A stretch of DNA of 64,000 nt from Evansella sp. AB-P1 (GTDB lineage Bacteria; Bacillota; Bacilli; Bacillales; Salisediminibacteriaceae), in assembly GCF_029688925.1 (NCBI RefSeq), contig NZ_JARUKY010000021.1, positions 1 to 64,000 of the forward strand. The letters run 5' to 3'. This document shows positions 10,401 through 18,495 of the stretch, piece by piece. Below the pieces are notes generated by a model that was not told the DNA's origin, did no database searches, and worked only from the letters and a program-made list of their open reading frames with translations. Numbering within the stretch: position 1 is the stretch's first letter; each line of letters opens with the position of its first letter. Made by a program: the position numbers and the translations under genes.

Positions 10401-10920
10401 TTCCCCTTCCACCACCACCTAATGCAGCTTTAATAATGATAGGAAAACCGTTCTGTTCTGAAAATGTAACAACTTCTTCTACATTAGATACTGGTCCATC
10501 ACTACCTGGAATGACTGGTATTTCAGCTTTAATTGCTGTTTTTCTTGCTTCTACCTTGTCTCCAAACATATGTAAATGCTCTGTATTAGGGCCAATAAAA
10601 ATAATTCCAGCTTCTTCACATCGTTTAGCGAATTGTATGTTTTCAGAGAGAAATCCATAACCAGGGTGTATAGCATCAACATCGTTCCTTTTTGCAATCT
10701 CTATAATACCTTCAATATCCAGGTAAGCATCAATTGGTTTTTTCCCTTCACCAATTAAATACGCTTCATCTGCCTTGTAACGATGATAGGATCCTGTATC
10801 TTCTTTGGAGTAAATGGCAACTGTCCTAATACCTAGCTCTGTACACGCACGAAAAATCCGTATAGCAATTTCCCCTCTGTTTGCCACTAAAACCTTATTA
10901 ATCTTTGCCAACCATTTCAT
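7474..10920 (-). CDS. pycA: Pyruvate carboxylase
   Basis: Biotin enzyme converting pyruvate, bicarbonate and ATP to oxaloacetate. The 1148-aa length is full. Domains in order: biotin carboxylase (about 5-455, with ATP-grasp GGGGRGMRIV and the EVNPRIQVEHT block), carboxyltransferase (about 535-800, starting TDTTFRDAHQSLLATR, with the metal-binding HTHDTSG), an allosteric/tetramerisation region, and the biotin carrier domain with biotinyl Lys1114 in ESMKMETT. The start ATG has AAGGAGG. It is monocistronic. In B. subtilis ftsW lies between pycA and ylaN; here those two are adjacent. Confidence 0.98.
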   Translation of the reverse strand: MKWLAKINKVLVANRGEIAIRIFRACTELGIRTVAIYSKEDTGSYHRYKADEAYLIGEGKKPIDAYLDIEGIIEIAKRNDVDAIHPGYGFLSENIQFAKRCEEAGIIFIGPNTEHLHMFGDKVEARKTAIKAEIPVIPGSDGPVSNVEEVVTFSEQNGFPIIIKAALGGGGRGMRIVRSIEELKESYERAKSEAKASFGNDVVYVEKFVENPKHIEVQILGDHYGNIVHLYERDCSVQRRHQKVVEVAPSVSLSDEGREKICQAALQLMKKINYVNAGTVEFLVTAEEDFYFIEVNPRIQVEHTITELITGVDIVQSQILIADGKDLHSSNMGVPQQKQIKTMGFAIQSRVTTEDPENQFMPDTGKISVYRSPGGYGVRLDAGNGYQGSVISPHYDSLLVKVSTFALTFENAAKKMVRNLREFRVRGIKTNIAFLENVVQHQKFLNGEYDTSFIDTTPELFLFPKRKDRGTKMLSYIGHTTVNGYPGIGKKKKPVFEKRRLPKVNYMNPIPEGTRQVLQEHGPEGLAQWVKDQKEVLITDTTFRDAHQSLLATRMRTNDLQQIAEPTARLLPNLFSLEMWGGATFDVSMRFLHEDPWKRLIVLREKSPNVLFQMLLRASNAVGYKNYPDNLINEFVAKSSDAGIDVFRIFDSLNWVKGMVPAIEAVRRSGKIAEATMCYTGDILDSSRPKYDLNYYLQLAKELEESGAHILGIKDMAGLLKPEAAFELISALKETINIPIHLHTHDTSGNGIYTYARAIDAGVDIVDTAISSMSGLTSQPSMNSLFFALSGHKRQPKLNIEEAEKLNVFWEDTRKYYQDFESGMLSPHSEIYQHEMPGGQYSNLQQQAKAVGLGERWDEVKEMYRKVNDMFGDIVKVTPSSKVVGDMALFMVQNDLTEEKIYEIGNQLDFPDSVIEMFQGYLGQPYKGFPKKLQDIILKGKEFITERPGERLEAVNFNVLREELYHKLERQVTSHDILSYALYPKVYLDNEQFMNQYGDLSVLDTGTFFYGLRLGEEIAVEIEQGKTLIVKLVSVGEAQKDGTRVIYFELNGQPREVVVRDESVESVVLSKIKADKNNEKQIGASMPGTVVRTLVTNGDKVKKGDHLIITESMKMETTVQAVKDGIIKQLHVRNGESIQAGDLLVEFV

Positions 10921-11071
10921 ACATTTTCCTCCTTATCTTCATAAGATAATCGAAAATTAATTATATAGAAATTAGTCAATAAAATATAATAAATAATGAT
11001 AATTCAATTCACATATCAACTATTATATACCAAATGAGGAATATATTATTGAATTTTTTGTGTAAAGAAAA

Positions 11072-11109
11072 AAACAATCAACCAAAAGTTGCTCTTTGGT
11101 TGATTGTTT
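11072..11109 (-). terminator. Terminator of ylaN
   Basis: A 15-bp perfect stem (AAACAATCAACCAAA and its complement) with an 8-nt loop has T runs on both sides. It lies between ylaN and the pycA promoter region. On the minus strand it ends ylaN. Confidence 0.88.
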
Positions 11110-11192
11110 TTGTATAGGAAAATTTTAACTTTTAATTTGTATAAAAATCAAAATAAATACTAGAGACATTATTTATTTCCTAACAGTCTTTG

Positions 11193-11474
11193 TTATTTGT
11201 TCGTTGATCTGTCATGTAACGAAGTAAGCTGCTTCTCTAATTGATCTAACAACTCTTTTCCATCCTCTTCTTGGATTAAATCAAGGCGTATAGCAAAATC
11301 AATTTCACGTGATAAACCGAACATTTGTGTATCTAAAACTTCCTCATAAAGAGGACATTGCGGCATAGTTAAATTCTCCATCTGCACTTCAATTAGTTTT
11401 AGTATCTTTTGAGCATCTTCTTTTAGAAGGGCATATGCTTTTTCGCTCTGTCCGGATAGGGTTTCAACTGACAA
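11193..11474 (-). CDS. ylaN: YlaN (UPF0358), iron-homeostasis-associated small protein
   Basis: A 93-aa helical soluble protein. Its length and position next to pycA identify it as the Firmicute YlaN/UPF0358 family. The start is TTG, with a strong GGAGGAGGG six bases upstream. Work in S. aureus and B. subtilis links YlaN to Fe2+ binding and relief of Fur repression; that is family knowledge. It is a single gene with its own terminator. FtsW, usually its neighbour, is absent here. Confidence 0.9.
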   Translation of the reverse strand: MSVETLSGQSEKAYALLKEDAQKILKLIEVQMENLTMPQCPLYEEVLDTQMFGLSREIDFAIRLDLIQEEDGKELLDQLEKQLTSLHDRSTNK

Positions 11475-11573
11475 CGGAATCCCTCCTCCATTATAATAAA
11501 ACTCTCCTTATTTAATTATATTATCTGTTCCTTTATAAAATTGCAATAGAAGGTGTTTTATCTACAACTATTT

Positions 11574-12503
11574 TTAAAAGATACTTAAATTGTAATGGTT
11601 AGATAATGCTTCTAGCAGGTGCATTCCAGCTATACTATTTCCTCTTTCATCTAATGCTGGTCCATATATCCCAATACCGATCCGGTTAGGAACCGAAACC
11701 ATTATACCTCCTGAGACTCCACTTTTTGCAGGAATACCAACTCTAATGGCAAATTCACCTGAGGCATTGTACATACCACAAGTTACCATAAATGTTTTTA
11801 ATATTTTAGAAATATGTGTTGGAATGAGTTGCTCATTTGAATTTAATTTTTTGCCTTCATTTGCAATAATGAAACCAATTTTTGCAAGTTGACTGCAACT
11901 AACTTCTATTGCACATTGCTTTGTATAGAATTCCAGTAGCGTGTTTACATCATCATCAATAACCCCGTGCTGCTTCATAAAATAACATAAAGATCTATTT
12001 AAATTTGCCGTATCAAATTCCGATTGTGCTACCATATCGTTAAATGTAATGGTTGAATCTTCTGCAAGATCTTGAACAAATCTTAAAAGTCTACTTAATT
12101 TCTCATCCACATTTTCCCCTTTTATCATGGAGGATACAGCTAGTGCACCTGCGTTTATCATAGGATTCAGTGGTTTTGAAGGTGAGTGAGTTTCTAATTT
12201 TATCATAGAATTAAAGGGGTCTCCCGTAGGCTCCATTCCAACCTTTGAAAACACCTTTTCTACACCATTATCCATCAGTGCTAGTGCTAGTGTGATTACT
12301 TTAGAAATACTTTGCAATGTAAATGTTTCATTACTATCTCCAGCGCAAAGACATGAGCTTGTTTCTCCAAAAACTGCAAAAGATAATGTATCTGGATCAG
12401 CTGTTTTAAGTGCTGGTATATAATCAGCCACTTCCCCCAATTTTGTATACTTACTTGCTTCTTTTACAAATTTATTTATTACTAGTTGATCCTCACAAAT
12501 CAC
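11574..12503 (-). CDS. glsA: Glutaminase
   Basis: Hydrolyses glutamine to glutamate and ammonia in the cytoplasm. The 309-aa protein is a complete serine-dependent beta-lactamase-like glutaminase. The nucleophile motif S-x-x-K is at Ser65-Lys68 (QSISKV), with downstream EPTGDPFNS, PLNPMINAGA and a C-terminal PAKSGVSGGI block. The start is GTG with AGGAAGGG upstream. Its position near ylaN and phoH matches B. subtilis glsA2 (ylaM). It is divergent from the next gene. Confidence 0.95.
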   Translation of the reverse strand: MICEDQLVINKFVKEASKYTKLGEVADYIPALKTADPDTLSFAVFGETSSCLCAGDSNETFTLQSISKVITLALALMDNGVEKVFSKVGMEPTGDPFNSMIKLETHSPSKPLNPMINAGALAVSSMIKGENVDEKLSRLLRFVQDLAEDSTITFNDMVAQSEFDTANLNRSLCYFMKQHGVIDDDVNTLLEFYTKQCAIEVSCSQLAKIGFIIANEGKKLNSNEQLIPTHISKILKTFMVTCGMYNASGEFAIRVGIPAKSGVSGGIMVSVPNRIGIGIYGPALDERGNSIAGMHLLEALSNHYNLSIF

Positions 12504-12598
12504 ATATATACACCCTTCCTATAATACTCTATCGGTGACAAACGTATTTTTTCCCTCTATACTTATAATGAACTACCTCTTGAAAGGAGAATACACCG

Positions 12599-13093
12599 TT
12601 GAACAATCTTACTTTTACAATATCAGGAGAAGTAAATCATAAACTTACGATTGATCCAGGTGTCTGGATATTCGATGAAAGGAAAGTTGATCTTAGTAGT
12701 TATTTTTCCCAAGAATATAAAGATCATAATGAAATTGAATTAGAAAAATTAGCAAAAGCATGGAATCAACAACGGTTAGAAGGTGCCTTACCTACTAGTA
12801 ACGGAAATAATGTTAAAATGAGTAGAAAAGAACTTACTGAAAAGTCTTATGGAATGCCTTTAGGACCATTTATAGAAAATACTCGTCCTAAAGAGCAAGC
12901 AAAAAAAGTAATATTTTTAAGAGAATCTGGCGAAGAATTCCAATGTTCTTTTGAGGAAGCAATGAAAGGGATACTCGGTTTTTCAAATCAGGGGAAACCA
13001 TTATCAGAAGATGGTCCAGTTCATTTTTACCTTGGGAATGGGGAAAATAAAGAAGATCCTGTAACTAATATTACCGGAATCATTATTAAATAA
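12599..13093 (+). CDS. Conserved protein of unknown function
   Basis: A 164-aa soluble protein with no signal peptide, membrane helix or motif I can assign. It begins at TTG with AAAGGAGAA well placed. The N-terminal DPGVWIFDERKVDL and a central basic, charged stretch (about 70-105) look conserved in style, and the protein ends in a short beta-rich tail. It lies divergent to glsA and convergent to ylaK, sharing a terminator with the latter. I do not recognise it. Confidence 0.75.
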   Translation: MNNLTFTISGEVNHKLTIDPGVWIFDERKVDLSSYFSQEYKDHNEIELEKLAKAWNQQRLEGALPTSNGNNVKMSRKELTEKSYGMPLGPFIENTRPKEQAKKVIFLRESGEEFQCSFEEAMKGILGFSNQGKPLSEDGPVHFYLGNGENKEDPVTNITGIIIK

Positions 13094-13106
13094 AAACTGT
13101 CACCAG

Positions 13107-13151
13107 AAAAAACTGTCCATTACGATTCACCTTCGTAATGAGACAGTTTTT
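13107..13151. terminator. Bidirectional terminator between convergent genes
   Basis: Long stem (AAACTGTC then ATTACGA, paired with TCGTAAT then GACAGTTT) with A/T runs on both flanks. It can stop both the 12.6-kb gene and ylaK. Confidence 0.85.
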
Positions 13152-13175
13152 TAGGTTACATAGAGAAACAAAAAT

Positions 13176-14507
13176 TTATAATAAATCTGCCGCAATTTGT
13201 GCTAAACCAGACCTTTCACCTTTCTCCATTTTCATATGTCCTGATTCAGCTAAATGTTTCATTCGTTCCGTTACATATGTTAAACCATTTGTATATTCAT
13301 CAATATAAGGATGATCAATTTGCTTAGGATCCCCCATTAGTACAATTTTACTTCGTTCACCAACACGAGTTAGTATTGTTTTTACCTCATGCTTCGTTAA
13401 GTTTTGGGCTTCATCAATAATAATAAACTGATCTGGTATACTTCTTCCACGAATGTACGTTAATGCTTCTACTTGAATAGAACCCATCCCTGCTAAAATT
13501 TGTTCTAATTCCCCAGGCTTTTTAGCATTAAACAAAAATTCAAGATTATCAAAAATGGGCTGCATCCATGGTCTTAGTTTTTCTTCTTTTTCTCCTGGTA
13601 AAAATCCAATGTCTTTTCCAACAGGAACTACAGGACGAGCTACTAATAGTTTTTTGTATTTCTGCAAGTCTTCTGTTAAAAATAGGCCCGCAGCTAAAGA
13701 TAATAGTGTTTTACCTGTACCAGCTTTTCCTGCTAATGTTACTAGAGGAATATCATCTCTCGTTAAAAGCTCAAAAGCCATTCTTTGCTGTACATTCCTT
13801 GGACGAATTCCCCAAATTGTATCATCATTTGACAAAAAGAGCTTTATAGATTGAGAATCCTTACTTACTATACCAAGGGCAGATCTAGAATGATTTATTT
13901 CGTCCCTTAAAATAAAAAATTGATTTGGATATGGAGCTTTCATATTGATCTTATCTAATGAAAGATATTTTTTTTCGAATAAGTGATCTAATTTATCTGG
14001 TGATATAAAAATTTCACTATAGCCTGAGTACATATGATCGTATTGTACGACACGATCACTTAAAAAATCTTCAGCATGAATTCCTAGTGCATCAGCTTTC
14101 ACTCTTAAAAGAGCATCTTTACTCACAAGGGTTACTTGAATTCCTGACTTTTTCTCCTCCTCCTCCATTCGCATATTTAACGCAACTGCTAAAATTCGAT
14201 TATCGTTCGTACTCTCAAAAAAATGATCTTTCAACTTTCCGAATGATCGATGATTTAGTTCTACCCTGAATCTACCTCCATTTTCTAACGGTACACCTTC
14301 ATGAAGTTTTCCTGATTCCCGTAGATCATCAATTAATCGTGCAACATACCTTGCATTTCTTCCTATTTCATCCATGTTTCTTTTTTTTGAATCTACTTCC
14401 TCTAATACAACTGCTGGAATGACGACTTCATTTTGTTCAAATGAATAAATCGCCAATGGATCTTGTAGTAGGACGTTCGTATCTAATATATATCTTTTTG
14501 TACTCAA
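13176..14507 (-). CDS. ylaK: PIN domain-PhoH ATPase (YlaK)
   Basis: Probable RNA-directed nuclease/ATPase. Order: an N-terminal PIN nuclease domain (about 1-135, starting YILDTNVLLQDP with further acidic metal ligands), then a PhoH ATPase domain from about 230, with Walker A GKAGTGKT, Walker B IIIDEAQ and MGDPKQID. The start is TTG at 14507, with AGGAGG seven bases upstream; seven extra codons are open before it but lie over the ribosome site. PIN-PhoH fusions elsewhere are described as RNA unwinding and cleaving enzymes. Neighbours match the yla order. Confidence 0.93.
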   Translation of the reverse strand: MSTKRYILDTNVLLQDPLAIYSFEQNEVVIPAVVLEEVDSKKRNMDEIGRNARYVARLIDDLRESGKLHEGVPLENGGRFRVELNHRSFGKLKDHFFESTNDNRILAVALNMRMEEEEKKSGIQVTLVSKDALLRVKADALGIHAEDFLSDRVVQYDHMYSGYSEIFISPDKLDHLFEKKYLSLDKINMKAPYPNQFFILRDEINHSRSALGIVSKDSQSIKLFLSNDDTIWGIRPRNVQQRMAFELLTRDDIPLVTLAGKAGTGKTLLSLAAGLFLTEDLQKYKKLLVARPVVPVGKDIGFLPGEKEEKLRPWMQPIFDNLEFLFNAKKPGELEQILAGMGSIQVEALTYIRGRSIPDQFIIIDEAQNLTKHEVKTILTRVGERSKIVLMGDPKQIDHPYIDEYTNGLTYVTERMKHLAESGHMKMEKGERSGLAQIAADLL

Positions 14508-14764
14508 CCTCTCGCCTCCTACAACCAATTAATAATGTAATAATCTCTATCTCTTATTACAATGTATGTACTTGAGAAGAAAGATAGACTCCAAAACGAA
14601 CAATAGATACAAAATGAAAAATATTATTGGCCAGTGAAGAATACTTAATAATTTGCAAAATTTCGCTACGAAGAAATATCTAGTTGCACATATACTATAA
14701 ACAAAATATGTTTACTATATCGAAACTTCTTCCCTCCAAAGATTTTATATCTAGACTCAAAATA
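14508..14764. other. Intergenic region upstream of ylaK
   Basis: AT-rich stretch without a supportable gene. It should carry the ylaK promoter; I cannot pick a convincing one. Confidence 0.5.
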
Positions 14765-14765
14765 A

Positions 14766-14825
14766 AAAACAATAAAACCAGACAACAAGTTATATAAAAG
14801 GTACTTGCTCGGTTTTATTGTTTTT
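14766..14825 (-). terminator. Terminator of ylaL
   Basis: Outer stem AACAATAAAACC/GGTTTTATTGTT with A and T runs and an inner CAAGT/ACTTG stem, just beyond the ylaL stop. Confidence 0.8.
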
Positions 14826-14849
14826 ATTTAGGTTCTATAAATATTAACA

Positions 14850-15305
14850 TTATCCTTTTTTCATTGCAGTCATCACTTGACGATCTAATTTTTCAGCAGC
14901 GTCTTTATCATATGTTTTTTCATATTTAGGTTCAGTCGTAATTCGAGCTCCATAAAACATAACATCTCTAACTTCAGAAACATCGATTTCAATAAGTGCT
15001 AATTTTAGTGGAACATCCTCCATTTTTTCAACGATAACAGATGCTTTACCTGTTATGCCATATGTAGAACCTGCACCAATTAAAGTTAAGGTAACTAGAG
15101 GTTCCTTTTTTAAATTTTCAACAATTCTTGAACGATTATCTACTGAAAACCGTACTTTTTTTTCATCAATTGCATACACCCATGAAATTGCATTAACATT
15201 TGGCCCACCAGTTTCGTGATCAACAGTTGCTATTGTTACATAATGCTCTTTTCTTAATAAAGGTAAAAGTTCTTCCGTTAACTTTGTTTCTACTTGATTT
15301 GCCAT
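14850..15305 (-). CDS. ylaL: Pyridoxamine 5'-phosphate oxidase-fold protein (YlaL)
   Basis: A small flavin-binding-barrel protein of about 151 aa. The PNPOx-like pattern is seen in HYVTIATVDHETGGPNVNAI near the N terminus and RSRIVENLKKEPLVTLTLI in the middle. It most resembles the YlaL group, whose substrate is not known. Three Met codons compete as start (15314, 15311, 15305). The GGGAGG site lies too close to the first; 15305 is chosen for spacing. It is a single gene with its own terminator. Confidence 0.82.
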   Translation of the reverse strand: MANQVETKLTEELLPLLRKEHYVTIATVDHETGGPNVNAISWVYAIDEKKVRFSVDNRSRIVENLKKEPLVTLTLIGAGSTYGITGKASVIVEKMEDVPLKLALIEIDVSEVRDVMFYGARITTEPKYEKTYDKDAAEKLDRQVMTAMKKG

Positions 15306-15481
15306 TAACATCATGCCTCCCTATAATTCCTTACAATACTACTATACCTATATTTTAATTAAGTTAAAACTATTCTAACTGGTTTTTTTGAAAAACTCGA
15401 TTTTTAATTACTAATTATATTTATTTATTGACCCATACTATAAATAATGTAGCTTTATGACACGAAGAGAGGGAATTTAAA

Positions 15482-15835
15482 ATGAATGGAGATAACAATA
15501 TTCGAGAAGAACTGGAAAAAGTACTTAAGGAAATTCAAGCCTATTCTAGATACTTAGAAAAAGCAGATAAATTAGATTTCAGACTAGAACGGATATCTCG
15601 AATATTGGAAAAGGCTAAAATAAGAGACATATTACTAAATTATACAAACCCTCGGCGAGTTTTTTTAATTAATATTCTAGTGGGAATTGGTAGAGGATTA
15701 GGTTTAACTATTGGTACAGTAATCGTACTATCTTTATTGGGTCTAATATTAAGACAATTTGTAGATATTCCTTTAATTGGTGAATGGATTAATAATCTAT
15801 TACAATATGTGAATATGAGTGAAACAGAGGTTTAG
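15482..15835 (+). CDS. DUF5665-type membrane protein
   Basis: A 117-aa protein with a charged, probably helical N-terminal half (about 1-60) and a hydrophobic stretch at about 62-88, followed by a possible second amphipathic or membrane segment (about 92-108). The pattern, with LNYTNPRRVFLINILVGIGRGLGLTIG before the membrane helix, fits the DUF5665 family. Function is unknown. GAGAGGGAATTT lies before ATG. It stands upstream of ylaI on the same strand with a 72-bp gap. Confidence 0.75.
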   Translation: MNGDNNIREELEKVLKEIQAYSRYLEKADKLDFRLERISRILEKAKIRDILLNYTNPRRVFLINILVGIGRGLGLTIGTVIVLSLLGLILRQFVDIPLIGEWINNLLQYVNMSETEV

Positions 15836-15907
15836 CATCTCTATTCGTCATGTTATACTATTGTTAATTAAAGGCTTTTCCATACATACTATAAAACGAG
15901 GTGAATT

Positions 15908-16114
15908 ATGCGAGTTAAATGTGTATTATGTGACACGATTGAAAATATAAATGATCATTCCCCATTAGCCAAAAAGCTTCGAAACCGACCTATACACACT
16001 TATATGTGTGATAAGTGTAATGAACGTATTGAAACAAGAACAAGCGAGAGAAAAGCAACGGGAAATTTCAAGCAGTACTCAAGTCAAGAAAAGGAAGACG
16101 AATTTATTCACTAG
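15908..16114 (+). CDS. ylaI: YlaI, small Cys4 zinc-ribbon-like protein
   Basis: A 68-aa protein. Two Cys-x2-Cys pairs (Cys5/Cys8 and Cys34/Cys37) would bind one zinc; the C-terminal half is polar and likely disordered. It fits the YlaI (DUF2197) family by sequence and by location next to ylaH/ylaF. Function is unknown. GAGGTG precedes ATG. Confidence 0.85.
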   Translation: MRVKCVLCDTIENINDHSPLAKKLRNRPIHTYMCDKCNERIETRTSERKATGNFKQYSSQEKEDEFIH

Positions 16115-16151
16115 TAAAAAAATATTAAAGAATGTAGTATCATATTAAAAA

Positions 16152-16243
16152 ATGGCTCTGTTGTCATATATATCGAGACAACGCGTAAACAAAAATTAAA
16201 TCTTTATTAAAATTAATACTAACACTATCCTTAACAGAGTCCA
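16152..16243. mobile_element. Possible MITE or insertion-sequence remnant
   Basis: About 90 bp bounded by an imperfect inverted repeat: ATGG-CTCTGTT at the left and AACAGAGTCCAT at the right (reading ATGGACTCTGTT on the other strand). The ends resemble transposon termini of the GG(N)CTCTGTT type. No transposase fragment and no clear target duplication are visible. It abuts repeat copy A2. It could alternatively fold as a long hairpin in the ylaI transcript. Confidence 0.35.
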
Positions 16244-16289
16244 TAAGAAAAGCGCAAGGCGTCAATTTTATACTGTCTTATCTTTAAAT
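16243..16289 (+). repeat. Intergenic repeat family A, copy A2 (internally deleted)
   Basis: Starts AAGAAAAGCGCAAGGCG and jumps directly to the family's end block TTTTATACTGTCTTATC, so the middle is missing. Confidence 0.75.
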
Positions 16290-16325
16290 AAAAGCAACTG
16301 GCATTTGCCAATTGCTTTTATTTTT
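16290..16325 (-). terminator. Terminator of ylaH
   Basis: Stem AAAGCAA-TGGCA/TGCCA-TTGCTTT with one bulged base, 30 bp past the ylaH stop. Confidence 0.75.
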
Positions 16326-16348
16326 TCAGTCTTACTTTGTTAAATGTT

Positions 16349-16696
16349 TTATTCACTTTCCGATTTAGCAATTTCCTGCTTATGCCTTTTAAGTTGAAGT
16401 TTATACACTCCTAAAACAAGCGTAGCTACAAATAAAGATTCAATAATTGGTAGCGTAAATGCTAAAAATGTAATTAAAATATTACCAAAAAGCATTACGC
16501 TATAAACTACGATTAATTTTAGTAATGGGAGTTTTCTAGCAAATCCAAGGTTAAAGACAACAATCGTTAAAACATTAACAATAAGATAAAGTATTGCAAA
16601 TGCAAATAAAAAGTTCTCTGGATCAGTTGCCCCAAGCCATGTAGCTATTGGCGTCATATTTGGCGATACAGACTCATTCACTGTTGCTAAAAACAT
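16349..16696 (-). CDS. ylaH: YlaH-like membrane protein
   Basis: A membrane protein of about 115 aa with three hydrophobic helices (about 27-50, 55-76 and 80-103) and a basic, charged C terminus. The arrangement and neighbourhood match YlaH of B. subtilis; function is unknown. The start at 16696 (MFLATV) is chosen because TAGGAGTG lies seven bases upstream; 12 more codons are open but have no ribosome site. In B. subtilis typA lies between ylaF and ylaH; here the two are direct divergent neighbours. Confidence 0.8.
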   Translation of the reverse strand: MFLATVNESVSPNMTPIATWLGATDPENFLFAFAILYLIVNVLTIVVFNLGFARKLPLLKLIVVYSVMLFGNILITFLAFTLPIIESLFVATLVLGVYKLQLKRHKQEIAKSESE

Positions 16697-16905
16697 AGTT
16701 TCACTCCTAAAATAATTGAATGAATTAGACAAAAACTTTATATCATAATCATTTCTTCATTATAGCATATACAATATAAATAACCTATTTAGATTCCCCA
16801 ATAGTTAGTAAAAGATTGTTTATGACTTTTTACAAAGGAGTAATATATATAAATGGAGTAGTAACCCTTCATCTGTTAAACTAGTACGGAGGAGGGGTGA
16901 GAGAG

Positions 16906-17088
16906 ATGAAAAAATTTGATTGGCGCTTCTTTATATGTGCCGTTTTAGGAATTACTGGCTTAATTGGTATTGGTATAGGCTTAGCTGAGGGAAGTATGCT
17001 AATTATAATAGCTGCAATTATATTTACTATTATTTTTGTTGGATTGGGATTTGCATTAAAAAGAAAATATATAAATACAACACAGTAA
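16906..17088 (+). CDS. ylaF: YlaF-like small membrane protein
   Basis: A 60-aa protein with two hydrophobic helices separated by a GLAEGS turn and a basic tail (KRKYIN). It fits the YlaF (DUF5325) family. ATG at 16906 is chosen with GGAGGGG ten bases upstream; an in-frame GTG three codons earlier overlaps that site. Function is unknown. Confidence 0.8.
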   Translation: MKKFDWRFFICAVLGITGLIGIGIGLAEGSMLIIIAAIIFTIIFVGLGFALKRKYINTTQ

Positions 17089-17254
17089 ATATGGATTCAT
17101 CTTTTAGAAATTTTTCCCGTTAAAATTAAAGCTTTCGCTGTTCTTGGCGAAAAGCCAAGTTTTGTTTATCGTTAAGATTATTTGACCTCGAATAGAAGTA
17201 CTTCCTGAATTCACTTCCATACACCTTGGCGAACGAGTTTACCGAGGAGCAGAT

Positions 17255-17302
17255 GGCGCCTGGAGCTAGACATAATTAGAAAAAAACTTATACATTCTTT
17301 TT
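17255..17302 (+). repeat. Intergenic repeat family A, copy A3 (degenerate)
   Basis: Shares GGCGCC, the GAGCTAGACA block and the TTATACATTCTTTT end with other copies. Upstream, at 17170-17186, ATTATTTGACCTCGAA matches the sequence beyond copy A7 near 63956, so the family may extend further than the core. Confidence 0.5.
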
Positions 17303-17347
17303 AAAAAGGGAAGGACAAACTATTCATATAGTTATCCTTTCCTTTTT
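17303..17347 (-). terminator. Terminator of yktC
   Basis: Long imperfect stem (AAAAAGGGAAGGA paired with TCCTTTCCTTTTT, one G-T pair), ending six bases before the gene's stop. Confidence 0.8.
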
Positions 17348-17352
17348 TGTTC

Positions 17353-18132
17353 TTATTTTAAGAATCGTTCAAAAATATCATGATGTATAGATGGATTAGC
17401 AGCAATAAATGTATCTTTATCTAAAAAGGTAAGCTCTTTTCCTTCATAATTTGTGGCTAAACCACCCACTTCTTTAAGAATAACTGATCCTCCAGCAAAA
17501 TCCCAAGGTGCTAAATTAAAGCTAATATAAGCATCTAACCTTCCCGCTGCTACGTAAGCTATTTCTAAAGCTGCAGAGCCATAACAACGAATAGCTCTTG
17601 CCTCTTTTACTAATTCTTCTAGTCGACGATCTTTTAATACCCACCCATGATTAAAGCTTAGTATTGACTCATTCAAAGACGTTTTCGTCAGTGGCTTAAT
17701 CTGATTTCCATTTATATAAGCACCATTACCTTTTATTGATGTAAATAACTCATCTCTCATGACATCATAAACAATCCCAACCATTCCTATTCCTTCATGA
17801 AATATTCCAATTGAAATTGCAAAAAAAGACTCTTGGTGGACGAAATTAACTGTACCGTCAATTGGATCTAATATCCAAACTATACCTTCTAAATCTTTAA
17901 CTGATTCATATGACCCCTCTTCCCCCATCAATCGATGATTAGGAAAAGTTTCTACAATTTTATTCTTAAAGAAATCCTCCACTGCTTTATCTACGTCTGT
18001 CACCAAATCATCTTGATGTGCTTTCGTTGAAACGGAAAAAGATTCTTTCATTTTAGAACGTATGTATTGTCCCGCTTCACTTGTCCACTCAATAGCAGTA
18101 TCATGTACTAATTTCCAATTTATATCAGACAT
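17353..18132 (-). CDS. yktC: Inositol monophosphatase family protein (YktC/SuhB)
   Basis: Mg2+-dependent, Li+-sensitive sugar-phosphate phosphatase fold. The 259-aa protein has all metal-site motifs: D-V-D-K (about 46-49), GEEGS (about 70), WILDPIDGTVNF (about 85-96) and C-terminal WDFAGG. Members hydrolyse inositol-1-phosphate, and some hydrolyse fructose-1,6-bisphosphate or NADP; the substrate here cannot be told. Its location with yktB and yktA matches B. subtilis yktC. Confidence 0.92.
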   Translation of the reverse strand: MSDINWKLVHDTAIEWTSEAGQYIRSKMKESFSVSTKAHQDDLVTDVDKAVEDFFKNKIVETFPNHRLMGEEGSYESVKDLEGIVWILDPIDGTVNFVHQESFFAISIGIFHEGIGMVGIVYDVMRDELFTSIKGNGAYINGNQIKPLTKTSLNESILSFNHGWVLKDRRLEELVKEARAIRCYGSAALEIAYVAAGRLDAYISFNLAPWDFAGGSVILKEVGGLATNYEGKELTFLDKDTFIAANPSIHHDIFERFLK

Positions 18133-18303
18133 GAATATATCAACTCCTCTTATTAGGTAACATTTTTATTACAATGATACTCCTTGCTTCTTCTAATCGC
18201 AAATAATCTGACAAAAGATTATGTTTTCATTAATTACACTTATTCCGTAACTAATAATTAATTAATGAATAATATGAAACATGCCAATTTGGAGGTTTCA
18301 ACA

Positions 18304-18441
18304 ATGAGGAACACTAATTACGATGATTTTGAATCTATTAGCAGAAAATGGCTTTGGAAGTTAAAATCAAGTAATATTTTAGAATATGGGCAAGGTACAG
18401 CAACTGAAAATGAAGATATTTTATTGAATCATAATAAATAG
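18304..18441 (+). CDS. Putative small protein, 45 aa
   Basis: A short reading frame with GGAGG eight bases before ATG. It encodes a polar, Trp-containing protein (KWLWKL at 15-20) without signal or membrane helix. It stands alone between yktC and the YkzI-like gene, with a hairpin 20 bp after the stop. I do not recognise it. The good ribosome site and position favour a real gene; codon evidence is too short to be sure. Confidence 0.45.
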   Translation: MRNTNYDDFESISRKWLWKLKSSNILEYGQGTATENEDILLNHNK

Positions 18442-18460
18442 GTACATTTATAATGCAAAA

Positions 18461-18486
18461 AAAGTGAACCGTTATAGGTTCACTTT
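18461..18486. terminator. Terminator, mainly for the YkzI-like gene
   Basis: Perfect 10-bp stem AAAGTGAACC/GGTTCACTTT with a 6-nt loop. The T run is on the minus strand, but the hairpin can also serve the small plus-strand gene. Confidence 0.8.
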
Positions 18487-18495
18487 ACCATTTTA

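Noticed and set aside
10985-11010. Fur box upstream of pycA (TGATAATTCAATTCA)
   Set aside because: Only the left half fits the consensus, and Fur control of pycA has no support.
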